Below are positions 24,565 to 37,000 of a stretch of DNA of 48,522 nt, one piece after another. The first letter of the stretch is position 1, and each line of letters starts with the position of its first letter. A program made the translations under genes and the position numbers. Origin of the DNA: a virus; the IMG/VR virus record IMGVR_UViG_3300021138_001895, positions 1-48,522 of that record; one strand, written 5' to 3'. The notes under the pieces are model-generated. The model saw only the letters and a list, made by a program, of their open reading frames with translations. It was not told the DNA's origin and did not search any database.

Positions 24565-24585
24565 TAAACTACATAGTTTATTTTT
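24565..24585 (+). terminator. Intrinsic terminator after gp25
   Basis: TAAACT and AGTTTA pair around an ACAT loop (24565-24580), directly followed by TTTTT (24581-24585). It begins at the base after the gp25 stop. A late-promoter motif starts three bases after the T tract. Confidence 0.65.
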
Positions 24586-24587
24586 GC

Positions 24588-24595
24588 AATAAATA
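24588..24595 (+). promoter_or_regulatory. Late promoter motif (AATAAATA) for gp6 and the 4245-aa gene
   Basis: AATAAATA followed by TAAAATAATG, 21 bases before the gp6 ATG at 24617. It sits straight after a terminator, so gp6 and the giant gene form a separate 16-kb late transcription unit. Confidence 0.65.
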
Positions 24596-24616
24596 TAAAA
24601 TAATGGGTAAACTCGG

Positions 24617-27600
24617 ATGTCTATAACAACACGTCAAACAAATCTTTTGGTAAATCAGAACTGGACCACTCTGTACCAAACCTTTAAACAAGCTGATTTT
24701 CAAAGCTATGACTTTGAGACTTTGCGAAAATCAATGATTGATTATTTGCAAACCTACTACCCTGAAGATTTTAATGACTTTACAGAAAGCAGCGAATATG
24801 TTGCTTTGATTGATTTAATTGCTTTTTTAGGGCAAAGTCTTGCGTTTAGAACCGATCTAAATGCCCGTGAAAACTTTTTTGACACTGCTGAACGTAGAGA
24901 CAGTATACTAAAACTTGCTAGACTAATCAGCTATAATCCCTCTAGAAGTGTCAACGCCAGTGGATATTTGAAAATTGACAGTATAAGCACCACTGAAAGT
25001 GTATTTGACAACAACGGGCTAAATCTTAGCAATCTACTAATCAATTGGAACGACACTGTCAATCCCGACTGGCAAGAACAATTTACTACCATACTAAATG
25101 CTGCACTGATCAGTAATCAATTGATTGGCACTCCGGGAAATACAAATGCCATCAATGGCATTGAAACCAGCGAGTACAGCATCAATTTACCCAGTGGAGT
25201 CGCACCCAAGGTTGGCTTCAACGCCATTGTGGAAAATAGTCAAACACAATTTGAAGCAGTAAGTGCCACTACAATTGGGCAAACCTACGTTTACGAGCCA
25301 GCACCGGTAGCAGCCGGCAAATTTAATATACTTTACCGCAATGACAATTTAGGCAACGGAAGCATCAATACTGGATTTTTTGTTTTCTTCAAACAGGGTT
25401 CATTGGGAACACAAGATTTTAATCTGCAACAAAGTTTACCAAACCGAGTGGTGAATGTAAATTACAACAACATCAACAACAACGATGTTTGGTTATACCA
25501 GCTGGACGTGAACGGCAATCCTACAACTGCTTGGAGTGCGGTTCCCGCAGTAGCTGGAATCAATGTAATATACAATCAAAGTACCAATAGAAATTTATAT
25601 CAAGTCAATAGTCGCAGCAACGATCAAATTGATTTGGTATTTGGAGATGGTAGTTTTGCAAACTTACCACAAGGTATATTCAGACTTTACTACAGAACCA
25701 GCAATGGATTACAATATAAAATAACACCTGATGAAATGCAAGGTGTTACTTTGTCTATTAACTATGTAAGCAGAAATAACAAAGTAGAAACACTCACAGT
25801 CACCGCTAGTCTTCAATACACCGTGGCCAATGCACAAACTCGACAACTGATTGATGATATTCGTGCCAAAGCACCAGCACAATATTATACTCAAAATCGC
25901 ATGATCACTGGCGAAGACTATAATTTATTTCCTTATACAAATTTCAGTAGTATATTAAAAGTAAAAGCAGCCAACCGAGTCAGTAGTGGTATCAGTAGAT
26001 ATTTAGACGTGCTTGATGCCACTGGCACATACTCAAGTACAAATATATTTTGTAGCGATGGTTGGTTGTACCAGCAAGCTCCTTCTAAAAGCATAAAATT
26101 TAGTTTTAATACTGTGAATGATCTGTATGCTGTTCTTTACAACACAGTGGCTCCTTTACTGACCAGTAAAGACATGATGCATTTTTATTATGCAAATTTC
26201 CCACGCTACACTCCAAGTAACACTCAGTGGTATCAACAAACAGTCAGCAGCAATAGCAGTACTGGATACTTTACAAATAGTTCCAATACAATCTATCAAG
26301 TTGGCCTTGGAGTAAGCAGTAACTTAAAGTATATAACAACTGGAAGTTTATTGAGGTTCAATGCCGGGGTTGGCAAATATTTTGATGCACAAAACAACAT
26401 ACAAACTGGCACAGCACAGTATCCAAGTCAAAACACCTATATTTGGGCCAAAGTAGCAACGGCCAATGCTGGACAACCACTGCAACTGAGCCAAAATTTA
26501 CCCAGCGGTGCAATTTTGGATACCATTATTCCAGTATTTAAAACAGCATTGCCTGGCAACACATTTAACTCGGCCATGGTAAACTTGTTGCAGAGTTATC
26601 AAAACATTGGTATGAGCTACAACACATTGACTCAGTCTTGGCAAATTATACACCCACAAGATCTAAATCTTGGCACTTTTAGTTTGACCAACCAAGGTGA
26701 TACCAGTGGTGCAGGACTTGATGCAAGCTGGTTGGTGGCATTTGCCTACAACGGAATAGGTTATAATATAGTTTATCGTGGATTACAATATGTATTTCAG
26801 AGTGCAACTCAAACTCGTTTTTACTTTGATCCAGAAGTAAAAGTTTACGATAGTAAAACTGGACTCACAATTACTGATCAAGTAGTGGTATTAAAAACAA
26901 ATAGTCAGCCAGACAGTGCAACTGCAATTGGCACTGACCAAACTTGGTACATTTACGACAAGGCCATAAACTCTGATGGATATGTGGATAATACACAAGT
27001 GCTGGTGACCTTTCCCAATAGCAACAACGACGGGGTTCCTGACGATCCAGATTTGTTCACAAATATTGTGGCACCATTGGTGAACCCTATAATGAAATAT
27101 GTATTTTTTCAACATGTGTCTGATCAAAATACCAACACTGGTGATTTTTTAACAACATCTCCAGTGGATAATGCAACAATTGTAACTCAGTATGCAACGC
27201 AAAGCGCTATCAATACCAACTTAACTTTATATGTAAGCGGGCAAATATTTTATGCCACTACAGAAAATAAATTCTATCAATTGACAGTTACCACAATTGG
27301 AGGTAACACTTCAAGAACGTTGGCACAACGTACAGATTATGTGGCTGAATTTGGACGGCAATCCCTGCAATTCCAATACAGACACAGCAGCCCCAATGAT
27401 CGTCGAATAGATCCCAGCCCAAATAATATCATGGATCTTTATATTTTAACTGCACAATACAGTCAAGATTTTATTACATACATACAAGATACTACTGGCA
27501 CCGTGACCAAACCTACACCCCCAACCAATGACGAGTTACAATCTGCATACGGATCTGGTAAAAATGGCCTACAAAATTTCAAAGCATTGAGCGACACCAT

Positions 27601-28015
27601 CATCTATAATCCAGGAAAATATAAACCATTGTTTGGCGATAAAGCAGATCCAAGTCTACAAGCAACATTTAAAATTGTCAAAAACCCCAGTGTAAATGTC
27701 AGTGATAATGATATCATCAGCTCAACGCTTGCAGCCATCAATACATTTTTTGATACTGCCAATTGGAACTTTGGTGACACTTTTTATTTTAGCGAACTCA
27801 GTACCTATTTGCACAATCAATTGGCACCCAATGTTGCCAGTATCATTATTGTGCCATCAAATACTGATACCGCATTTGGGGGATTGATGCAAATAAATTC
27901 AAACTTGAACGAAATTATAATCAGTGCAGCCACTGCAAAAAATATACAAATCATCAGCGCGATCACCGCAACACAAATTAATCAAACTCTTGCTGGATTA
28001 GGGATCGTAATTTAA
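24617..28015 (+). CDS. 6: Baseplate wedge protein gp6
   Basis: An 1132-aa protein with a clear gp6 N-terminus: a YDFETLRKSMIDYLQTYYPE segment, DFNDFTESSEYVALIDLIAF, FRTDLNARENFFDTAERRDS and LARLISYNPSRS. The middle has a baseplate-J-like stretch, DLVFGDGSFANLPQGIFRLY followed by YRTSNGLQYK. gp6 dimers form the inner ring that clamps wedges together and carry sheath contraction signals. T4 gp6 is 660 aa; this one has about 470 extra residues, mostly in the second half, with beta-rich Gln/Asn/Thr composition. The giant gene begins one base after its stop (TAA T ATG). Confidence 0.92.
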   Translation: MSITTRQTNLLVNQNWTTLYQTFKQADFQSYDFETLRKSMIDYLQTYYPEDFNDFTESSEYVALIDLIAFLGQSLAFRTDLNARENFFDTAERRDSILKLARLISYNPSRSVNASGYLKIDSISTTESVFDNNGLNLSNLLINWNDTVNPDWQEQFTTILNAALISNQLIGTPGNTNAINGIETSEYSINLPSGVAPKVGFNAIVENSQTQFEAVSATTIGQTYVYEPAPVAAGKFNILYRNDNLGNGSINTGFFVFFKQGSLGTQDFNLQQSLPNRVVNVNYNNINNNDVWLYQLDVNGNPTTAWSAVPAVAGINVIYNQSTNRNLYQVNSRSNDQIDLVFGDGSFANLPQGIFRLYYRTSNGLQYKITPDEMQGVTLSINYVSRNNKVETLTVTASLQYTVANAQTRQLIDDIRAKAPAQYYTQNRMITGEDYNLFPYTNFSSILKVKAANRVSSGISRYLDVLDATGTYSSTNIFCSDGWLYQQAPSKSIKFSFNTVNDLYAVLYNTVAPLLTSKDMMHFYYANFPRYTPSNTQWYQQTVSSNSSTGYFTNSSNTIYQVGLGVSSNLKYITTGSLLRFNAGVGKYFDAQNNIQTGTAQYPSQNTYIWAKVATANAGQPLQLSQNLPSGAILDTIIPVFKTALPGNTFNSAMVNLLQSYQNIGMSYNTLTQSWQIIHPQDLNLGTFSLTNQGDTSGAGLDASWLVAFAYNGIGYNIVYRGLQYVFQSATQTRFYFDPEVKVYDSKTGLTITDQVVVLKTNSQPDSATAIGTDQTWYIYDKAINSDGYVDNTQVLVTFPNSNNDGVPDDPDLFTNIVAPLVNPIMKYVFFQHVSDQNTNTGDFLTTSPVDNATIVTQYATQSAINTNLTLYVSGQIFYATTENKFYQLTVTTIGGNTSRTLAQRTDYVAEFGRQSLQFQYRHSSPNDRRIDPSPNNIMDLYILTAQYSQDFITYIQDTTGTVTKPTPPTNDELQSAYGSGKNGLQNFKALSDTIIYNPGKYKPLFGDKADPSLQATFKIVKNPSVNVSDNDIISSTLAAINTFFDTANWNFGDTFYFSELSTYLHNQLAPNVASIIIVPSNTDTAFGGLMQINSNLNEIIISAATAKNIQIISAITATQINQTLAGLGIVI

Positions 28016-28016
28016 T

Positions 28017-31000
28017 ATGGCACAAATAAAAACTGTTAATCTTTTACCCGAAACTTTTAGAACTCCCGCAAACGAAAAGTTTTTAAATGCCACACTGGAT
28101 CAATTGGTAACACAACCTGATCTTCGAAATATCAATGGCTATGTGGGACGTAAATTTGCGCCCACATTTAAAAGCACCGACAACTATGTTCCAGAACCCA
28201 CTACTGAACGACAAAACTACCAACTTGAACCCAGCGTTGTTGTAAAAAACCCCAAAACCAACTCGGTTGATTTCTTCAGCAGCTATATAGATCTCATTAA
28301 TCAAGTTGGATACAACGGCGGACTCAATAACAATCACAATCGATTGTTTGCCGGAGAATATTACAACTATGACGGATTATTTGATTTTGATAAATTTGTA
28401 AATTTTTCACAATACTATTGGCTAGAAAACGGACCGGATTCGGTACTGGCATATGGTTCACAAGTGCCGGCGCAACAAACTTTTATTGTTACTCGCAATA
28501 CAGCCACTGGCAGCTATAATTTTTCAACCGCATCCGGAATAGAAAACCCAATTATTAAATTGGGATATGGCGGCACATATCAATTTGTAGTTAATCAACC
28601 CGGATATCCTTTTTGGATTCAAACTGACCCCGGTGTCAGCGGAGTTAAATTAAATCAAACCAATTTAACCAGCAGAACAGTATTGGGTGTAACCAACAAC
28701 GGAACAGATGTTGGTACAATTACATTCACAGTGCCACAACCCAACGCTCAAGATTTTTATACACAAATGTCGCTAGCCGGCAATGCAGATCTCAGTACTG
28801 CTCTTCACTATACACAAGTACAAGGCAAAACCCTGAGCAGTATTGTTGCACTACAAGAGAACGGATTTGATGGTATAAGCAACCCGTATCAAATCAATTT
28901 AAAATCTCTAATCTTTGTAAACGGAGATTTAGATGATCAATATTGGACGGTTGAAGGAGTCACAATTCCGGTTGCCAAGCGATTAAATGCTTGGCAAATA
29001 CAATTAAGCAATGATACAGACCCTGTGGTTACACTGAATCCATTGGCGCAAACATTCACAGTTGGCTCTTTGCAAAAAGTATTTGTCAAAAGCGGTGTAA
29101 CCAGAGCTGAATTTATATACTATCTCAATCCTGATTATTTACAATATAATGTATACAATCTAATGCCTGCTATAACTGCGCCATTAACTAGTTTGTATTA
29201 TCAAGATGGAATCGCATCAAATTATGTGGGACAACTAGATCTACTGGTATTATCTAATACCACAATCAATGTTGACAAAGATATTGTTGGAGCAAAAAAT
29301 TATAAAAGTCCCAATGGCGTGACGTTTTCAAATGGATTAAAAATACAATTTGATTCCAGTGCCAGCCCTAGTAACTATGTTGGTAACACATACTATGTAG
29401 AAGGAGTAGGAACCGCAATAAAATTAATAGATGTAACAAAATTTCAAATTCCTGAGTCTTATGCTGCTAACGGTATTGCAACTCCTGATTATATCACAAT
29501 CAATCGCGCCGGACAAGATTTAAATTCTTGGACACGTAGTAATCGTTGGTTCCACATCGACATCATTAATTCTACTGCCAAATATAACAACACTACTGCG
29601 TTATTGGATCAAAATTTACGAGCAAAAAGACCAGTAATTGAATTTGAAGCCGACATACAACTGTATAACTTTGGACGTGTGGCAAAGACTCCTGTAGATT
29701 TGTTGGATTTTACCATCAATGATGCTCGTAATCAAGTTGAATTACAAGCACAAGGATTTGCCATTGGTGGTGTAACATTAACACAAGGCATGCGAGTTGT
29801 TTTTGCCAACGACTTTGATCCTACTATTCGCAATCAAATTTTTGTAGTCAACATTGTTTATATTGCTTCGTTGTATCCAGCGGCCACCAATGTCATAAAC
29901 TTGGTGCCAGCAACAGATTACCAAGTACTTCCAAATAACAATCTAGTGGTATTAAATGGCACCAATAAAGGTGTAGAGTATTGGTATGATGGTACAAACT
30001 GGAACGTGGGGCAACAAAAAGTTGTTGTAAATCAAACACCAATGTTCGATGTAATTGACAGTAACGGGTATAGTTTAGGCGATACTGCAATTTATACAAA
30101 TTCTACATTTGCCACAAACAAGAACAATCTTGGAACAATTACTGGTGGAACACCAATATTTACATACACTGTTGGCACTGGCACTGTTGATACTATACTG
30201 GGATTTCCGTTAAGCTATAGAAATTTTAATCAAATTGGAGACATACAGTTTACTAATAATTTTGATAATGACACAATCAATTATGCATCCAGCACCAAAA
30301 CAAATATTAATACACTTGGTACATTGCAACAAAATACCAGTTTAACCCAGTACAGTCTAAGAAATTCCTGGACCACTAACACCGAACAATCTAAACAATT
30401 TCAAATCATAAACGGAATCTATGATGGCAACAATCCCTATTTTCAAATTGACATTGTTGCAGATGCTGAAGAAACAGTTCCGTATTTTAGAGTTTATCGA
30501 AACTCTCAGCCCATCACTGGATATGTTGTAAAAACCATTGGTGTTGCAAAATATGTACAAATAACAGATACCAATTTGATCTCCGGAGATCAAATTGACA
30601 TTTTGATCTACAATTCTTCCTCGGTGAGTGCACTGGGCTATTATGAAGTTCCTAAAAATTTAGACTATAACAGTGCAAATGCAAATTTTTCAAATTTGAC
30701 TCTTGGGCAATTGCGTAACCACTTGACAACAATGGTTGCAAACAGCAATCAAATTGCTGGACAAGTTCCCGGCAATAGTAATCTCAGAGACAAGCCGGTT
30801 AAATCACAAGGCGGTAGTATCCTGCAACATGCAAGTCCTGTGATGTATAGCGAGATATTTTTAGAAGACAATAATGCTAATTTTCTTAGAGGACTGGATC
30901 TAGCACGCCACGAATACAGTAAATTTAAAAATAAAATACTTGAGTTAAGTGCAAGAACTCCAGGATTAGATTACACCAATATACCAGTATTGTTAGACAC

Positions 31001-34000
31001 GTTGTTAAAAACAATCAATGCAGTAAAAAATAAAACATTTGCTTGGTACTATAGTGACATGGTGCCTTACGGCAACAATTTTTTAAATACACTAAATTAT
31101 ACGGTTTACAACACTCAACTCAATGACTACGAAATTAGCAATATTTTTAGTGACACTACTCTAAGTAATACTTCGGTACTAGTTTATGTAAACGGAGTAC
31201 AACTAATCAAAGGTGAAGATTATGTGTTTGATACCAACCGAGCCGGTTTAACAATCACACGCCCAATGAACATTGGTGATAGTATCATTATCAATGAGTA
31301 TGGTAATACTGACGGCAACTACATACCAGAAACTCCCACCAAATTGGGATTGTATCCCAAATTTACTCCGATAATTTATTTGGACAACACATATTCAACT
31401 CCCACTTATGTAATACAGGGGCATGATGGCAGTATAACTCCTGCGTTTGGGGACTACAGAGATCAGTTGTTATTGGAATTTGAAAAGCGCATTTACAACA
31501 ATATCAAGGTCAATTACGCACAAAATCTATTTGACATTTACAATTTTTTACCCGGCAAGTTTAGAACAACATCTTATTCAAATCGAGAATTTACTCAACT
31601 GTTGACCGATAGCTTTTTAAAATGGGTAGGCAATAATCGAGTAGATTATATCACCAATAATTATTTTGTTGCCGATGACCCGTTTACTTGGAATTACAAT
31701 AGATTTGTTGACAATGTCAACGGCGAATCATTGTTAGGGTATTGGCGTGGAATTTACAAATACTTTTATGACACTGACCGCCCAGACTCAGCTCCATGGG
31801 AAATGTTGGGTTTCACAGAGCAACCTTCTTGGTGGACACAACGATACGGGGCTGCACCCTATACCGGGGGTAACTTGGTATTATGGGAAGACTTGCAAAA
31901 CGGTTATATTTGGAACGGAAGCGAGGCAATGTCCTACACCGATACAAGATTTGCAAGACCTGGACTACTATCTATTATTCCTGTAGATGCAACTGGGGCA
32001 CTACGCCCGCCCAGTGAATTTTTAGTTAAAAGTTTTAACAGTAACCAAGCCAGTGGTAATTATGCCATTGGCGATCAAGGCCCAGTGGAAACAGCCTGGC
32101 GTAGAAGCAGTGATTTTGCATTTGCAATGCAACAGGCAATTGCGTTAAGCGCACCAGCATTCTATTTTGGAACTCTGTTTGATATCGGACGTTACTATAA
32201 GAACCCCAAATTAAATCAATATGTGTTGAATGATACACTTCAACGTATCACTCCTGTTTCTTTCTACATCAATGGAACAACAGTATCAGGTACCGCTAGT
32301 ACGTATCGTGCAGCTGGATATACCAATTGGGTAGCAGAATATTTAAGAAATCAAGGAATTGATCCAGGTACTTACTTGTACAACTATTTGGACAATTTAA
32401 AGATACAATTGGCCTATAAAATGGCAGCTTACACTGATAAAAGTTTTATTGAAGTTATTGCAGAGCAAAGTTCGCCAACAAGCACCAACAATGGTGTGGT
32501 AATACCTAACGAAAGCTACAACATAGAATTACATAAATCTGCACCAATTTCCAATATCACATACAGTGCAGTAACAATAGAAAAAACAGCCACTGGATTT
32601 TCTGTAAGCGGATTTGATTTTAATACTCCTTATTTTACTATTATTCCCAGTCTTGCAAACAACAATGCATACCCAGTGACAGTATTGAATAAAACTGCGG
32701 TGGTGTATCGAGATTATCAAAATTACAAAGTTACAGTTCCATATGGTTTTGAGTTCAGTAACTTGCAACAAGTGGTTGATTTTTTAATTAGCTATCAACG
32801 ATACCTTAAAGGTATTGGTATTCAGTTCACTGATACCGATCCTGATCTTGGAGTTCAACGAGACTTTATATTAAGTGTGAACGAATTTTTGACATGGAGT
32901 CAACAAGGATGGGCTACGGGTAGTGTGATTGTACTAAGCCCGTTGCTGGACAAACTGACTTTGATTACAACAACAGGAGTAGTTGATCAAATAGCAAACC
33001 AGCCTAATCAAAGTAGAATACTAGATACCAATTTTAATTTTATAAAATACAATCAATTGACAGTGTCAAGAACCAATTTGGTTAATGGAAATACTTTTTC
33101 GGTGTCTGCCAACGGGGGCCAAACCATTAGCTTGGTCAAACTAGATTTAGTGGACTACGAGCATGTGATGATATTTGACAACATTGATGTATTTAATGAT
33201 GTAATCTATGTTCCCGAACTTGGCAACAGACAATATCGATTAAAATTAATTGGTAAAAAAACTGGTTCATGGACCGGAGCACTGAACCCGCCTGGATTTA
33301 TCTACAACAATACCTCAGTTGCTGCTTGGCAATCAGGAAAAGACTACGCACTTGGCAGTTTGGTGAGTCATAAAAACAACTATTATACAGCTATTCAAGA
33401 TTTAGTAGCCACCAGTTCTTTTAGTCCTGCGTCCTGGACACAAATAAATCCCGGACAAATAAAAACTGGACTGTTGCCAAACTTTAGTTACAACGCAGAA
33501 AAGTTCAATAGATTCAATGATGTCGACGATCCAGAAACTCTAGGAGACTTTCATTTATACAGTGACAGTACAATTGGATTCCAACCAAGGGATTATTTAA
33601 CCAATTTTGGAATTGATAATGTAACACAGGCCAAATTCTATCAAGGATTTATTCGTGAAAAAGGCACACTAAATGCCATTACAGCATTTACAGCTGCTGG
33701 ATTTAACAGTATCACTAGCGATATTGGCATCTATGAAGAATGGGGGATGCGTGTTGGTGAATACGGAGCATTAAATAACAATCGTTATGTTGAGTTAATT
33801 TTGAACGAGGGTGCGTTTAACAGTGATCCAGTCACATTTACATTGTTACCCAACAATACAACTTCGAGCGCAAACAGCATAATTGGTGTGCAACCAAACC
33901 AGTTATACTTGACCTCGATTGGATATCAGCCCAACATTTACCTAAATAGAAATGCTGGTAGTTTTTACAAAAATGATATTGCAACAGCAGGCTATGTTGA

Positions 34001-37000
34001 CATAAACGATGTCGATACAACAATATTCAATATTGGCAATTACTCACAACTTACTGCCAAAATTGCTGACGTGGGGATAGGTTACACAATTTGGTGCGCC
34101 AAGGATACCACCAGTAACTGGAACGTGTTTAGAGTAACAGAAACTGCGATAAATGTTGTCAAGGTAGCTTATGGCGTGGACAATATAGGCACAGTGACAT
34201 TTAACAAACAACACAAATTTGTTTACGGAGATTTGATAGTAATCAAAGGTTTTGATGTACGTGTTGACGGATTTTACCAAGTCTACAACATAGTGGATAA
34301 TTACAATATCAGCGTGGTGTTTTATGGGCAAAATGCTGATCAAATAAAATCTGCAATGAAAATTTCTGGCCTTGGTCCAGTGTTCCACTTGCAAAGTACA
34401 AGAATAAAACAAAATGTAGATATCAACAGTGTTGCGCCCTTGCAAGGCTGGATTAACCACGACAAGTTATGGGTAGACAATGACTATTTGACCAATGGCT
34501 GGGCAGTTTACAATAAAACAACTCCCTGGACTGGAAACGTAAGTATATTCAATGCAAACATGAAGTTGGCAGGCAATTACATCAGTGGCGTGGGATTTGG
34601 CACTGTTACTGCTATTGATTCGTCTAGTAGATATGCCCTTGCTGGAGTTCCGGGATTAAGCGCGGGCAATGTTATTGCCTTTGTTTCTAACGTCGCAAAT
34701 GGCAATACATTCACTCAGGTGGCAAATATTGGTGCTCGTGCAGGAAATGGCGTAAGTAACTTTGGTGCCAGTTTGGACACAGCCGGCAATTTGATTTATA
34801 TTGGCGATCCCGGCAACGGTGTCAGCGATTACGGGCGTGTTCACATTCATCAATTTAACGGCAACGCCAGTTTTCCATGGACGCAAACTTTGACCAGTCC
34901 CTGGGCCAGTAACACTGGTGATGCTTACGGCACCAGTGTCAGCGCCAGTGCCGATGGTGTTTGGTTGTATGTAGGCGCACCCAATGCAGGTAATGTATAT
35001 GTATATCATGCAAATACCGCAAGTTATTATTCATATGCAAATACAATCAGTATTGGTAGTAGCGCATATCCGCAATTTGGATATCAAGTCAAAACCACAA
35101 GTGATGGTAGACAGGTTGCAATCTCGGCACCGTACCAAAGTGTCAATGGAATCACAGCCGCAGGTAGTGTATACATTTATGATCGCAGTGCAGAAACATT
35201 TATTGCCAATAGTGGTCCGGCATATTTTACCACATACCCCATTACAGCAAGCACTGTCAAAGTTACACTGAACGGAAACACCATAACCAGTGGATTTACA
35301 ACAAATAGCTCGGCAGTCACATTTAGCACAAATCCAGTTATTGGAAGTGTAATCACAGTAGACACAAATAAAATACAATTATTGGAACAATTGAGCTCGC
35401 CCACACCAATCAGCGGTGCTGCTTTTGGATTGGTTTCTTGGATTTCGGGCAATGATGCTGATGTTTATGTGGCCAGTCCCGGGTACAGCATCCCTGGATA
35501 TCACAGTGGTATTGTGTACAGGTTTGTAAATCAAGGAGCCAGTTACGGAACAATCAGCAGCACCAATCTCAGCCCAATCATCAATATTGGTGACAGTTTA
35601 CGCATCAATGGTATTGGTGTAACCATTGGTGGCAATACTGTTGCCACTGTGGCGGCAAATATCAATAGTGCAAATATTCCCGGAGTCACAGCAACTGCAT
35701 ACAGCTATGGCGGACTAACTATATCCAGTAATGTTGCAACTCCTTATCAAAAGTTAATACTAGGCCCAGGGTCAGGCACTCTGTTATCAAATCTTGGATT
35801 GAATGTATTTGCAAATGTACAGTCGTTTATACATCCCGCAAAAGATCAAGCCAATCAATTTGGATCACAAGTAATGTCCAGTCCCGACAGCAATACGCTA
35901 ATTATAGCTGCCAATGAGGGAAGCGTTTATAATTTAATGTCAATTGATGGCGATAAAACATTGTTTGACTACGGAAGCACAAGTTTTGGTGATACAATTA
36001 ATGGTTCAGGCAGTATCTATATATACGGACTAGTAAATTCGTCATTTGCCAACGGAGCAAAAGATCAGTACACACTGGTACAAACATTACAAAACAAGAG
36101 TTTGAGTACTAACGACCAATTTGGATACAGTATTGCAATGAACGCCAACACCATACTGGTGGGCGCCCCTGGTGATAGCAACAACATAACTACTGATCCT
36201 ATTAGTGGACTACCTGTCACTATTAAAAACGGCGGAACTTATTATATCTACAATAATTTTAGTGGCAATATTGGATGGGATATAATTGAACACCAACAAC
36301 CAAAAGTTGACATAGACAGTATCAGTAGATTCTATTTGTACGATCGTGTAAATTCAGTAATTAAAACCAATTTGGATTATATAGATCCTGCAAAAGGTAA
36401 ATTACTAGGCGCAGCACAGGAAGATTTGGATTATATAACTGCCTATGATCCTGCTGTTTATAATGCTGTTGGCGGTGTGGACTCTAGCCCAAATTTGGCC
36501 AATAGCTTGGATTTTTATTGGGGTGAAGAACAAGTTACAAAAACTTGGTGGAATATTGATACAGTGCGTTATCTAGATTACGAGCAAGGGGATTTAAATT
36601 ACCGTGCCAATAATTGGGGACGCACTTTCCCGGGAAGCAAAATACAAGTATGTGAATGGGTAAAGAGCAGTATGCCGCCCAGTGCTTATACTGGATCTGG
36701 AACTCCTTTGTATCCCGACAACAGTGCCTATGTTGTTAAAAGCACAGTCAATCCAGTAACCAATTTGGTTTCCAGCACCTATTATTTTTGGGTCTACGGT
36801 AAAACCAGTTTAGAATTGAACTCTTCACACAAAAACACAGTCAGCACAATACAAGACATCATTGCCAATCCGCAAAGTCAAGGAATACCGTATGCAGCAG
36901 TATTGAGAACAGACACCGTGAGTTTATATGGCATATCAGACATGCTGAGCGGTAATACTGTGTCTGGCAACACCACTGTGTTGCATATGGATTATGACAC

